This document shows, one piece after another, positions 1-8,931 of a stretch of DNA of 64,000 nucleotides. This DNA comes from Daphnia carinata (lineage: Eukaryota; Arthropoda; Branchiopoda; Diplostraca; Daphniidae). Made by a program: the position numbers and the translations under genes. The DNA lies in contig NC_081336.1 of the NCBI RefSeq assembly GCF_022539665.2, forward strand, positions 3,100,001-3,164,000, given 5' to 3'. Positions within the stretch are counted from its first letter, which is position 1. Every line of letters starts with the position of its first letter. A model generated the notes under the pieces. That model saw only the letters and a list, made by a program, of their open reading frames with translations, did not search any database and was not told where the DNA came from.

Positions 1-813
1 GGACACCAGGAATGGATAACAGATATGCAGATCTGTGGCGACCTAATATTCTGCTCTTACTATGATGGAACCATTCTAGTGTGGAATTTAAAAACCAAAG
101 AAGTTGTCCAGCAGTTCCAAGATCAAGAAGTAGTGGATTGGGTGGTGATCCACGCCGCACACGGTCTTCTCATAACCTGCACAAGCATTTCATCTGGTCC
201 CACGGATCGAGATACTTTGGTCACCATCCGTCGAATTCACAGTCCAACAGAAATGACTATCGAAAAAACTGAAGAAATTTCCAATATGAAAGTCAATATG
301 CTCGTTTCGGACGACAATTACTTTGCCGTCGTCCTTTCTTCTTCCAGCGGAAACTGTATCAAACTACAGTTGCGCTCGGTTGATTTCCAGTGCGTTCACG
401 AGATCAACAATCTCATCTCGTCCGATGATAGCTATGCCTATCACAGTGGCTGGCTAGTAACAGGATCATCTGAAGGAATTATCAAAGTTTGGAATCCTGT
501 AACTCAAACATGCGTACAGACTTGGAATTCTCAAGAGAAGATAGAAGATCTTCACCTCAGTTCCAGGCACATCATCACGCGAAACGCGGACGGTAAATTG
601 TTCGCGTGGAATCTGCCAATATCCGACTGTAGTAACTTAGAAAATCAACCATCGCCAAGTTGTTTATTTCAAATCAATGGTACTGAAGAAGTCAGCATAA
701 TGGATCCGTCATTAATTGTGGACGAACTTCAAGTTCTCACCATCTCGGTGAAAGACATTCCCAACACAAATGCATCCTCCTCTGCGCTGACCGTCAGAGA
801 CTTTTTGAATTAA
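1..813 (+). CDS. WD40-repeat protein, C-terminal part (5' truncated by window)
   Basis: The frame is open from base 1 (Gly-His-Gln-Glu-Trp...) to the TAA at 811-813, so about 270 C-terminal residues are visible and the start lies outside the window. The protein shows degenerate WD40 blades: 'GTILVWNL' near residue 30, 'GIIKVWNPVTQTCVQTW' near 160, and 'GKLFAWNL' near 195. This implies a beta-propeller scaffold, as in F-box/WD or other adaptor proteins. No catalytic motif is visible and I cannot name the family. The 3' flank is AT-rich. The call as WD40 is good; the partner and role are unknown. Confidence 0.7.
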   Translation, partial: GHQEWITDMQICGDLIFCSYYDGTILVWNLKTKEVVQQFQDQEVVDWVVIHAAHGLLITCTSISSGPTDRDTLVTIRRIHSPTEMTIEKTEEISNMKVNMLVSDDNYFAVVLSSSSGNCIKLQLRSVDFQCVHEINNLISSDDSYAYHSGWLVTGSSEGIIKVWNPVTQTCVQTWNSQEKIEDLHLSSRHIITRNADGKLFAWNLPISDCSNLENQPSPSCLFQINGTEEVSIMDPSLIVDELQVLTISVKDIPNTNASSSALTVRDFLN

Positions 814-1732
814 AATTGATCTAATCATGCCTTTTAGTAGTGCTTCATCTATTAAATACTGCCCTCGATATAACTGTTACATTTAGTCATCACACAAATT
901 ATTGATTTCTTGCATGCCTGCTGTTATCGGCACTTTATGAGCCAGTTTAAAGCCTTCGCCTTCATTTCTTCTGTATGCTGATGATAAAATACATTATTAT
1001 ATTTAAAAAATCTTTTTCTTTTTAAACAGTGCAGTAGTCTGACAAGCATTTTTATCTTAAAGAATTTGAATGATATCACCACAATTGGTGATGGCAAGAA
1101 ACAAACGGATGTGTTTCTTGAGTTATCGCTTCACCTCATTTTTACATCCTTCATTGGGTTGCGGGAAATTCCTGAGATATTTTCTTGCTGATCTTGCCAC
1201 ATTTTCCTGCTGTTCAAAATAATCGAAATATGCTCGTAATAAAATGAATTGGGCTCACTGTACCATTCGAAACAATAGCATGTTTACATGGTTGCACTTA
1301 TGTAATCTTTAACCTCCCAAGTATTTAACGAGACCTGTAGGCTACAGCACACACAGCAACACAGACATAGCTCTCGTTATCGTTGTCATAGGTAAATATA
1401 GTAACGAGTGTGAATAACCGCCCACGGTTTCATCGTTCTAAACTTTGGGAGCTATCAAACAGTACGTTAACTCAGAACTAATCAGCGGTACCAGAAGGTT
1501 TAGCTGTTAGTTTCAGTTGAATCTATATAGGTCACCAGTGCAAATAGATGAACTGCATTTCGACTCTTTATTAAGTAAAGATGTGAGTTGGAATAAATCA
1601 CGTTTTCTTCTATTTTAGAATCAAAACGTGATTACACTGCAAGAGCTTCCCAATCACGCCGCATAAATTCATGATCTCGTCTTGAAGTGCAGGAACAGTG
1701 TACAGTATTTTCAACTTGTTATCGCCACGAAA
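814..1732. other. Intergenic region, no gene seen
   Basis: This is AT-rich sequence between the WD40 gene and HOGA1. No conserved protein-like ORF, tRNA or strong repeat was recognised. The end nearest 1732 presumably contains the HOGA1 promoter and 5'UTR, but no clear TATA box was found. Confidence 0.5.
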
Positions 1733-3009
1733 ATGTTGTGCTTTGGGCGAGCTTATCGTACAATTTCCAGGATATTGCCTTCCTGTGTGCGGCCGTATTC
1801 TTCGGCTGTGATTCCCGATGGAAAGGGGATTCAACTAGGTGGAATTTACCCGCCAATGACAACGCCTTTCAACGCCGACGAGACCATCTCCTTTGATAAG
1901 TTGGCTGACAATCTGACACAATATGCTCAGATTCCTTTTGCTGGCATCGTGGTGCAAGGATCCAATGGCGAATACCCGTATCTTGAAAAAGAAGAAAAAT
2001 TGCAAATTGTCAAGTTCGTCAAAGACTTCATCAAGGATAGTAACAAACCCCTGATTGCCGGCTCTGGCTGCGAATGTAAGGGCATATCTCTTGAAGCACT
2101 TGAATGAATTTGGCTACGTGATCACAAATTGAATAGTTTTTCGTCTGGTTTATCTAATTGCACAGCTACCAAGGCAACGATGAAATTGACAGAGGAAATG
2201 GCTCGTTGCGGAGCTGATGCTGTAATGGTTGTCACGCCATCTTACTTCAAAATTTCGATGAATGTAATTCTATTTACTAGAACTTTTCTTACCATTAGTT
2301 GTTTATATTCAAACTTGAAATAATCCAGGATGCTGCCATGATCGCCCATTACACAACAGTTGCCGATTCCAGTCCCATACCGGTCATCTTGTACAGGTAA
2401 ATTTATCTTCACCAATTGATCGTCTAACAAAATAATCAATTCATTTTGATGTTTTTACAGTGTTCCAGCTAATACAGGCATCGATTTGAGCATCGACGCC
2501 ATTCAAATTCTTGCTAAACATCCAAACATTATCGGGCTTAAAGACAGTGGAGGGGACGTGACAAGGATCGGAAGTATCGTGCAAAAGACTCGGGGTCAAG
2601 ATTTTAAGGTTCTCTCTGGCTCTGCTTCGTTCCTTCTTCCCAGTTACCTGGCCGGATCAGTAGGAGGAGTTTGTGCTTTAGCCAATGTTTTGGGTGACGT
2701 TCTCTGTGACATGCATTCGCTGTATGAAAAAAATATCATCGATAAAGAGCTACAAAGAAGGTTGATTGAACCCAACAATATGGTAATAACAGTTTAGCCA
2801 TTTTTATGCTGTCAAATTTTATTTTCAAAACCACTTGCAATTCTAAGGTTACCCGGCGTTTCGGGGTGGCCGGAATGAAAGCAGCTTTGGACATGTTCGG
2901 ATATTACGGCGGTCCTAATCGATCTCCAATGCTCAGCGTTAGTCCAGAGGCTCGTCTAGTCATTAAAAAAGCATTTGTTGATAACGAATTTGTTCCCCAA
3001 TCGCGGTAG
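1733..3009 (+). CDS. HOGA1: 4-hydroxy-2-oxoglutarate aldolase, mitochondrial
   Basis: Five exons: 1733-2075, 2166-2263, 2329-2396, 2461-2782 and 2848-3009, giving 330 residues. The product is a class I aldolase of the DapA/NAL family. In animals it cleaves 4-hydroxy-2-oxoglutarate to pyruvate and glyoxylate in mitochondrial hydroxyproline breakdown. Visible signatures are the N-terminal Arg-rich leader (likely mitochondrial targeting), '[11 protein letters not shown]', '[10 protein letters not shown]', 'GSGCESTKAT' (formed across intron 1), the active-site Tyr in '[11 protein letters not shown]', the Schiff-base Lys in '[15 protein letters not shown]', and '[11 protein letters not shown]' near the end. 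All splice sites are GT-AG and join in frame. The ATG at 1733 was chosen because it starts the leader; an in-frame non-ATG extension lies upstream. Length fits the family. Confidence 0.93.
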
Positions 3010-3280
3010 CTTGTTTGCATCCTGAAAATGAAAAGTGCACTCAAAACTCTTAAGAGATCTATGTAGGCTACTACGTTTAATCTAAAAGATTACCTTACGT
3101 GAGATAACGTGTTCAGCTATTTTCGGTCAAATATATCAAAACTGAATTCACGTAACGGTTTTCCCCTTTGTTTCATGATTGAAGAATAACAATGGCGGCT
3201 AAATGAATTGGACCTTTCTTCGTTTTTCTTATTCACTGGGAATTATTGCCCTGGTGTGATTTCCTGAACCTTGAGCTTTT

Positions 3281-3614
3281 TGTAGTGTGCATAATGTTAA
3301 GTTGATATTAAATAATGCACATAATCGTTTAACAAGAATGTATTAACTCCTGGCACAGCACGATACAATAAAGCACTTGTATAAGTTACGGTGGTGTTAC
3401 TCCTTGACGTCGCAACCGTGGGCGCGTCTTTTATAGATAACGCGGGATCGTGAGTTGCGACTCAAGGTGTGGACGTGGCTGCCTACGGGGCTGTAGACTT
3501 CCTTGGAAGCGTCGTGGGTGGTAAGTAGATGCTTGGGTGCCTCGTTGCCGTGCGTGGTAGGGGTGCCGGTGATTGACAGCTCGCTGCACTGGATGAGGAG
3601 TTAGCCTTATCACA
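3281..3614 (-). repeat. 3' LTR of the retrotransposon (minus-strand orientation)
   Basis: This 334-bp terminal repeat matches 6147-6480 with three visible differences. It starts TG and ends CA, and lies directly beside the purine tract, which marks it as the 3' LTR for the minus-strand element. Confidence 0.93.
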
Positions 3615-3628
3615 TTCCTCCCTCTTTT
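3615..3628 (-). other. Polypurine tract (PPT)
   Basis: Read on the minus strand this is AAAAGAGGGAGGAA, immediately upstream of the 3' LTR start TGTGATAAGG. It has the expected position and purine composition for plus-strand DNA priming. Confidence 0.8.
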
Positions 3629-3904
3629 AAAGAATTGGCTTGCCAGTTAATAAAAGGAGGGTGTTTTATCAGAAGTGGGAATACATGGGGATAGATAGTG
3701 TGAGAATTTTTTAAACATGTCCTTTTTTACCTTTAACCGAAGAGTCGACCTATTTCTATTAATATTGGTGGATATTCTTAAGTTTGTTAGTAGGAGGGGT
3801 AAGTGAGGTATTTTCTTTTTGTAGATTTAGTTCACTTGTGGAGTCGAACGCGTTTGGTCTTTCTTCCACTTGTTGTTGTTTGCGTTTGTTGTCTGAAGAT
3901 GATG

Positions 3905-4390
3905 TTAGATTTTGAAACCGTGGTGCGGTATCGTTCGCAAGTTGATACCGCTCTGTGGGTGATGGAACCTGTTATTTTCCATAGTCCGGATCTCGTTTAT
4001 CGACGGCTCCAACCGGCTGATCGGGACCTTTTCTTCGATCTCTTCTTCATAATAAATGGAATTGAATGCCTGTTCAATTTTATTAATGAAGTGTCTTACT
4101 GGTTGGTTTGGCGATTGTTTTACTGAAAATAACTGTGTCTTTTGTTTAGCGCTATCTGCTGGGTGTTGGAAATGTTCCTTCAGCGCAACTCTCCATTCGT
4201 TGTACGTTTCTCTCGGAAACTCTCTTAAACGTTCTACATACCACTGTAAGGCTGATCCCTTCAACCGCGTGGCTAAGAATTTTTTTACAGATTCCCTGGG
4301 CCATTCGTGGATTGTGGCTATTGCTTCTGCATCGCGTAGCCATACCTTTATGGGTTGATCGTTTACATTCCCACTATAGATTGGTATAGT
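3905..4390 (-). CDS. Gag capsid-like domain of the retrotransposon (downstream of an in-frame TAA)
   Basis: There are 161 residues, open from just after the TAA at 4391-4393 to a stop at 3905. They are in the same frame as the coiled-coil protein upstream. The segment starts 'TIPIYSG' and contains 'WLRDAEAIA', 'HEWPRESVKKFLATRLKGSA', 'LQWYVERL', 'YNEWRVALKEHF' and 'PVRHFINKIEQAF'. This is the retrotransposon Gag (capsid) pattern: W..d.e.ia, LkG.A..Wy, and W..l...f. It has no ATG of its own near the start, so expression would need readthrough, or the stop is an inactivating mutation. No zinc knuckle follows and about 290 bp of non-coding sequence leads to the 3' LTR. Confidence 0.75.
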   Translation of the reverse strand, partial: TIPIYSGNVNDQPIKVWLRDAEAIATIHEWPRESVKKFLATRLKGSALQWYVERLREFPRETYNEWRVALKEHFQHPADSAKQKTQLFSVKQSPNQPVRHFINKIEQAFNSIYYEEEIEEKVPISRLEPSINEIRTMENNRFHHPQSGINLRTIPHHGFKI

Positions 4391-5911
4391 TTAGATTTCA
4401 TCTTTTCTGGAAATAGCTGCTGCTAAGGCACGCATGTCTTCGTTTGCTGCCATTTCTATTTGTTGAATCTGGAGTCTGTCAACAGTGTCTATTCCTATTG
4501 CTTGAGTTGTTTTTAGCGCGTGGTTTTCTTGCTTTAGTGCTTCTAAATCTAGCTTCAAGTTGTCGTATTCTCTACCTACGGTATCTACTTGCTTAGTTGC
4601 TTGTCTTTCCTGCTGGAGGGCTTGTTTTAACTCCTCAATTTCAAGTTCTAAAAAGTTTATTTTTCTACTACTTATTGCCAGATTGTGTTGGGCGATTTCA
4701 ATTTCGTTGCTGCTTGCTGCGATCGCGATGTTTCTCTTGAATTCCCTTAATTGGTTTTCTAGAGCTTGATTTGTGGTCTGTAATTGATTATTTTCTTCTG
4801 CTTGACGGGTCTGGTTCAGTTGGAGGGTTTGTGAAGTTGATTGATTGATGGTTAATTCCTGTCTTAGTCGATTGTTTTCTAGTTGTAGTTTCACTAAGTT
4901 GTCTTTTTGTTCTACTTGTTCCTTTTTTAGAAGATCTATTTCTTCTAGTTTTTCTTCAACTGATTTGGATAAGTCTGAAATTTCCTTATTCTTCTTTGCT
5001 TGATCCAGAATTAGTTTTTTGTGTTCTGCCTGAAGCGTTACAATTTCTATTTCTTGTTCTATGCTTTTAGTTTCTAAAGCTTTGTAACTGATCTGTAACT
5101 TCTCTAGGTCAATTTGAGTTGTGGTAAACTTTTTTAGTAGACTGGTTCCTTCTTCGAGGAGTTGTTCTTCTCTTAGTTTTAGTTTGTCCACTTCGCTTCG
5201 CAGCCTAGTTTTTTCGTTTACTAATTTAGTTTTTACTGACGAATGTTCTGATTCTACTTTTTTAATTGTGGATTCTAATAGATGTACGTCTTGGGTTTTC
5301 TTTACTAATGTAGAAATTAAATTTGATTTTTCTTCTTGAGTTTGTTCTAATTGCTGGGACAAATTATGTGCTTGGTATTCTATTGCCTGTTGATGGGCGG
5401 CGGTAGTGTGAATTAATGCAAGACCTTGATTTTCAAGTTCTTGGATCTTTGTTTCTGCTGCCACTAGTTTTTCTGTAATTAGTTTGTACTCTAAATCCTT
5501 TTCTTTTAACCTTGTTTTTAAGTGTTTTGTTGCTAACTTATCCTTTGTTGATTCTAATTCTAATTTGTATTGCTTAATTGATTGATGAATCCCTAATAAA
5601 GCTGTTTTCAAAAAATTTCTTTCTTCTAGCAGCCTGTTCTTCTTTTTGCTGGGTAGATTTTCGTTTAAGTGATACTTAGTTAACTGTTTCTCTTCGTCAC
5701 TTTCTTTTGGACTTTCCTCTGCACTTCTAGTCCGTTTTATGGGAACTATCCGAACTTCTGAAATCTCAGTGTTTAATGTAGGGTAAACTTTCTGTGTTGA
5801 CCGTCTGGTGTCAACCAAACTCTTTCTAATAGGACGCTCTTTCACAGCTAATGACTCATCTTCTGGGGCTGTCGGTTTGTATAAATCTACCGTTAAATTG
5901 TCAGATGACAT
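4391..5911 (-). CDS. Long coiled-coil N-terminal Gag part of the retrotransposon
   Basis: This is a 506-residue frame starting at the ATG 5911. About 95 residues of low-complexity, charged sequence are followed by roughly 370 residues of heptad-like coiled coil rich in Leu, Glu, Lys and Gln ('LELESTKDKLATKHLKTRLK', 'ENNRLRQELTINQ', 'LELEIEELKQALQQERQ'). It ends in the TAA at 4391-4393, directly before the capsid-like domain in the same frame. The natural reading is one long Gag with a coiled-coil arm, now interrupted. Its coiled coil could also match cellular filament proteins by composition alone, so similarity searches need masking. Confidence 0.75.
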   Translation of the reverse strand: MSSDNLTVDLYKPTAPEDESLAVKERPIRKSLVDTRRSTQKVYPTLNTEISEVRIVPIKRTRSAEESPKESDEEKQLTKYHLNENLPSKKKNRLLEERNFLKTALLGIHQSIKQYKLELESTKDKLATKHLKTRLKEKDLEYKLITEKLVAAETKIQELENQGLALIHTTAAHQQAIEYQAHNLSQQLEQTQEEKSNLISTLVKKTQDVHLLESTIKKVESEHSSVKTKLVNEKTRLRSEVDKLKLREEQLLEEGTSLLKKFTTTQIDLEKLQISYKALETKSIEQEIEIVTLQAEHKKLILDQAKKNKEISDLSKSVEEKLEEIDLLKKEQVEQKDNLVKLQLENNRLRQELTINQSTSQTLQLNQTRQAEENNQLQTTNQALENQLREFKRNIAIAASSNEIEIAQHNLAISSRKINFLELEIEELKQALQQERQATKQVDTVGREYDNLKLDLEALKQENHALKTTQAIGIDTVDRLQIQQIEMAANEDMRALAAAISRKDEI

Positions 5912-5925
5912 TTAAATGACTTGCC

Positions 5926-6108
5926 CTTTATCGCGGGGAGTGTAGACGTCTGACGACCGTCTGCGATGTCTCGGATGGTTTGTGCTTGTTGCTCTTCAGG
6001 GTTCCGGGTTGGAAAACTCTATCGCGGGGAGTTTAGACGTCTGCTGACCGTCTGCAATATCTCGAACGGATGGTGTTCTCTGTTCTGCAGGGTTTCCGGG
6101 CTGTTAAT
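5926..6108 (-). repeat. Two ~91-bp imperfect tandem repeats in the element leader
   Basis: Unit one is 5926-6016 and unit two about 6017-6108. Both begin with CTTTATCGCGGGGAG or CTCTATCGCGGGGAG, share GTCTG...ACCGTCTGC, and end in CAGGGTT(T)CCGGG. They lie between the PBS and the coiled-coil start, where packaging or translation signals of retroelements usually sit. Confidence 0.75.
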
Positions 6109-6132
6109 CTTTTGAACGAAGTTCAAAACTGG

Positions 6133-6146
6133 ACACGTTCACCAAA
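6133..6146 (-). other. Primer-binding-site-like sequence
   Basis: Directly inside the 5' LTR the minus strand reads TTTGGTGAACGTGTCC. The TGG start is what the CCA end of a tRNA would pair with. The tRNA species was not determined. Confidence 0.5.
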
Positions 6147-6480
6147 TGTAGTGTGCATAATGTTAAGTTGATATTAAATAATGCACATAATCGTTTAACA
6201 AGAATGTATTAACTCCTGGCACAGCACGATACAATAAAGCACTTGTATAAGTTACGGTGGTGTTACTCCTTGACGTCGCAACCGTGGGCGCGTCTTTTAT
6301 AGATAACGCGGGATCGTGAGTTGCGACTCAAGGTGTGGACGTGGCTGCCTACGTGGCTGTAGACTTCCTTGGAAACGTCGTGGGTGGTAAGTAGATGCTT
6401 GGGTGCCTCGTTGCCGTGCGTGGTAGGGGTGCCGGTGATTGACAGCTCGCTGCACTGGATGAGGAGTTAGCCTCATCACA
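6147..6480 (-). repeat. 5' LTR of the retrotransposon (minus-strand orientation)
   Basis: This is the 334-bp partner of 3281-3614. It lies upstream of the coiled-coil frame on the minus strand, so it is the promoter-bearing LTR. It ends at the TTTT target duplication. Confidence 0.93.
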
Positions 6481-6484
6481 TTTT

Positions 6485-7000
6485 CCGAGCGTTCCAAATC
6501 TAGTTAACTCATTTTTTCTTTTTAAATTATTGTGCCTTACTTTTAAAACTCTACCACATTAGTTCTGGATGAGAAAAGAGATTCCACTAACCAAGCAGAC
6601 CTTACCAGTTTGTCGCTTCACATGGAACGTAAACAAACATTTGTCCACGGTAATGAAATCGTAGAACGAAAACTTGGGTTTTTTCGAATGTGCTCAATAT
6701 CGTGAGGCCCCCCAAAAATTTTCTCCAAGCAATTTCGCTGTAAAATAAAGGGAAAATTAGAAGAAAATACTCGACGATTAACATTTTTCAAATGATAGTA
6801 AGGCGACCACGTACCTGTGAAACGAAGTTTTATGTCTCACACTGGCGCAAAAGGGTCTCCTAATAATTGAAACCTCGTTGAGGCTTTAAGTGCAATAGAA
6901 ACCTGGTGAACGCTAAGAGAAAATGCTTGTGATGATCACTGCAATTTTCCTTTTCTCCTCTTTTCCGGTTGGTTTTCAAAAACAGCGTCATCTACAGTCC
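6485..7000. other. Intergenic region before the Gly-rich cluster
   Basis: This is AT-rich sequence with no supported gene. It ends at the TATA box of the first gene of the secreted cluster. Confidence 0.4.
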
Positions 7001-7008
7001 TATATAAG
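7001..7008 (+). promoter_or_regulatory. TATA box of Gly/His-Lys-rich gene
   Basis: TATATAAG lies 80 bp upstream of the start codon at 7081, with an expected transcription start near 7030. Confidence 0.6.
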
Positions 7009-7080
7009 CGAATGTTAAAACTGTAGGAACAACAATTGAGAATCCTCATTGGTAGCAGCTTGTGCGTTCCGACATCCAAC

Positions 7081-7942
7081 ATGAAAAAGGCAAAAACACA
7101 AAAACATTAATTGAATTCATTTTAAACTTTAGTTTCTTTGTTAATCTAACAACTTACGCTTTAACAGGTTACATTCATCTGCTTGTCGGTGATTGGGGTG
7201 ATCTTAGTTCAACATGGCGCAGAAGCGACGTGGAAGAAGGAAAAAGGGAAAGGTTAACCCACTCGATCCGTTATGTTCGAAGGTCTGGAAATTAAAATGT
7301 TTCGTTTTTCTTTCTATGGGATTATCAGGTTCGGATTATAGTGGAGGAGACTACGGTGGAGGAGATTATGGCGGAGGTGGGTACGGTGCAGGAGGCTACA
7401 GTGGAGGAGGCTACCCTGGAGAACACGGAGGAATGAATTATGGTGATGAGAAAGGTAATCAACTGAACTTTCAAGAAGTCGATTGAATTATTTGATGATC
7501 GTTAATTCGCCTGATTTTTTACCAGGTCATAGTACAGGACATCACAAGGGACATCATAAAGGACACAATAAAGGTGGAGGTGAGTATGGTGGAGGTGAAT
7601 ACGGAGGATACGGAGCAGAAGGCGGAAAAGGTAGGCACCTGGAACAACACATTAATCTGTCATAGAAATCAACTGTGTTGTGTTAACTTAGACATTTGAA
7701 CAATCATTTCAAATTTTTAATGATAAGGTCACCATAAGGGCCATCACAAAGGGCACCACAAAGGCCACAACAAAGGCGGCGATGGATACGTGAGTCAGCA
7801 ATATAACAGTCCGGCAGAATCTTATTCATCACACGATAGTGGTTACGGAGGTTTCGGAGGACATGGAGAATCGGCCGGAAACGAATACGCACCTCCTTCC
7901 TTTCTCAGTAATTTTCCTAAAGCGGGAGATTTTTGGAACTAG
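7081..7942 (+). CDS. Secreted Gly-rich protein with His-Lys repeats (cuticle-type)
   Basis: Exons: 7081-7089, 7168-7252, 7329-7454, 7526-7630 and 7728-7942 (179 residues). The 9-bp first exon (Met-Lys-Lys) joins an 85-bp exon to make a signal peptide ('KKVTFICLSVIGVILVQ', then 'GAEA'). A GGY/GGDYGGG block follows. Exons 4 and 5 then each begin with a His-Lys block ('GHHKGHHKGHNKGG'), which looks like exon duplication. From intron 2 on, every intron is phase 1 after a Gly codon. Intron 1 starts GC (AAG|GCAAAA); the relative at 10606 has GT at the same point, which supports the model. The product is probably extracellular matrix or cuticle. His-rich blocks could bind metal, but that is a guess. 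No enzymatic domain is seen. Confidence 0.75.
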
Positions 7943-8762
7943 ATAACCATCATAGTATATCTACCACTTGACGTGGTACATAGTTTTTCTTGCCCGTCTT
8001 GTTTCATTGCCCTTATGTCACTAATACAGAGATTATTAAGAACCGTGTTAAACGAGAATGTTAGTTCCTTACTATCCCCTTCGTGCGTTGCTGTGGCTTC
8101 TGGCCGGCGATTCGTGCTCACGACTTTGGGGCTAACACCAACGCAATGAGGTCTTTTGTAGGCCACAGATACATCAAAAGCTTTTTTCAAAATGTGAGTC
8201 ATTCGTGGTTTGCAAATGGAAAATTGGGGAATAGGGTTTTTCCCTTCAGCTACGACGGTTAACTCTCGCCTCTTCAATCCTCAAATGGTTTTGGAACACC
8301 CTCTTGTGAAACTGTCCCTTTCATCACAAATGTTTAATATAAAGCATATTAACATTGTTTCTCGTGAAGCAGCCATTGTCCTTATCATCCTGGGGACATT
8401 AACGACCTCTTTGTCCTCTGTCTCACATTTTAGACTAACTCTCACTTTTCATGACTCTGTTCGACAACGTCTTCTGTGTCACGTTACATAAGGATTTCCC
8501 CCCCCTAAAATCACAATGGAAAATGGCTTAAGGAAATTGGGTGAGTCCGGTTTTTTCCCTCAGACGAGACGTGAAAGGGCGACTCACACGAATCGTGGCG
8601 ATGATATTGAGGGCCCGTTACGCTGGATCAATAAGATTTTTCTGAAGAATAAACGCAAATGGAAAACGACTAGATTTTTCACGCGGCTATCCTAGTCACT
8701 TTCGTTTCTATTCTTCGATGGTGACTCGGTCTTTGACTTCCGAACGGGGTCTAACTTTTTGG
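7943..8762. other. Intergenic region, no gene seen
   Basis: This is 3' flank of one secreted gene and promoter region of the next. ORFs here lack any recognisable protein character. Confidence 0.4.
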
Positions 8763-8770
8763 TATAAAAG
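8763..8770 (+). promoter_or_regulatory. TATA box of second Gly-rich gene
   Basis: TATAAAAG is followed by an arthropod initiator-like TCAGTC near 8812 and a 5'UTR exon ending CTTGCAAG|GTAAGA at 8840. Confidence 0.65.
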
Positions 8771-8931
8771 CGGACAAGTGTTGACCGTTTAGGCACAGTT
8801 AAACTGCCACCTCAGTCTTAGAAGACAAACCTCTTGCAAGGTAAGACAGAAAGGTTAACTTACATTCAATAAAACTGATCAAATTGATTATGTTTAAAGG
8901 CCATTTCCAACCCACGAAGACTAACATAAAT

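Larger units (their letters stand above)
3281..6480 (-). mobile_element. Non-autonomous LTR retrotransposon (gag-only, minus strand)
   Basis: A 3,200-bp element is bounded by two 334-bp direct repeats that begin TGTAGTGTGC and end CACA on the plus strand. I count three substitutions between them, so the insertion looks young. A 4-bp TTTT duplication flanks both ends (3277-3280 and 6481-6484). Inside, read on the minus strand, are a PBS-like site next to the 5' LTR, a leader with a tandem repeat, a coiled-coil reading frame, a Gag capsid-like domain and a purine tract next to the 3' LTR. No protease, reverse transcriptase, RNase H or integrase is present. Movement would need enzymes supplied in trans by a related element. 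Gypsy/Metaviridae affinity is inferred from the Gag type. Confidence 0.9.

Noticed and set aside
3281-6480. Segmental duplication rather than a transposon
   Set aside because: TG...CA ends, a 4-bp target duplication, PPT, PBS-like site and Gag-like coding between the repeats all fit an LTR element.
7939-8277. 112-codon minus-strand frame after the first Gly-rich gene
   Set aside because: No domain, leader or splice support; it starts in the 3' end of the neighbouring gene.
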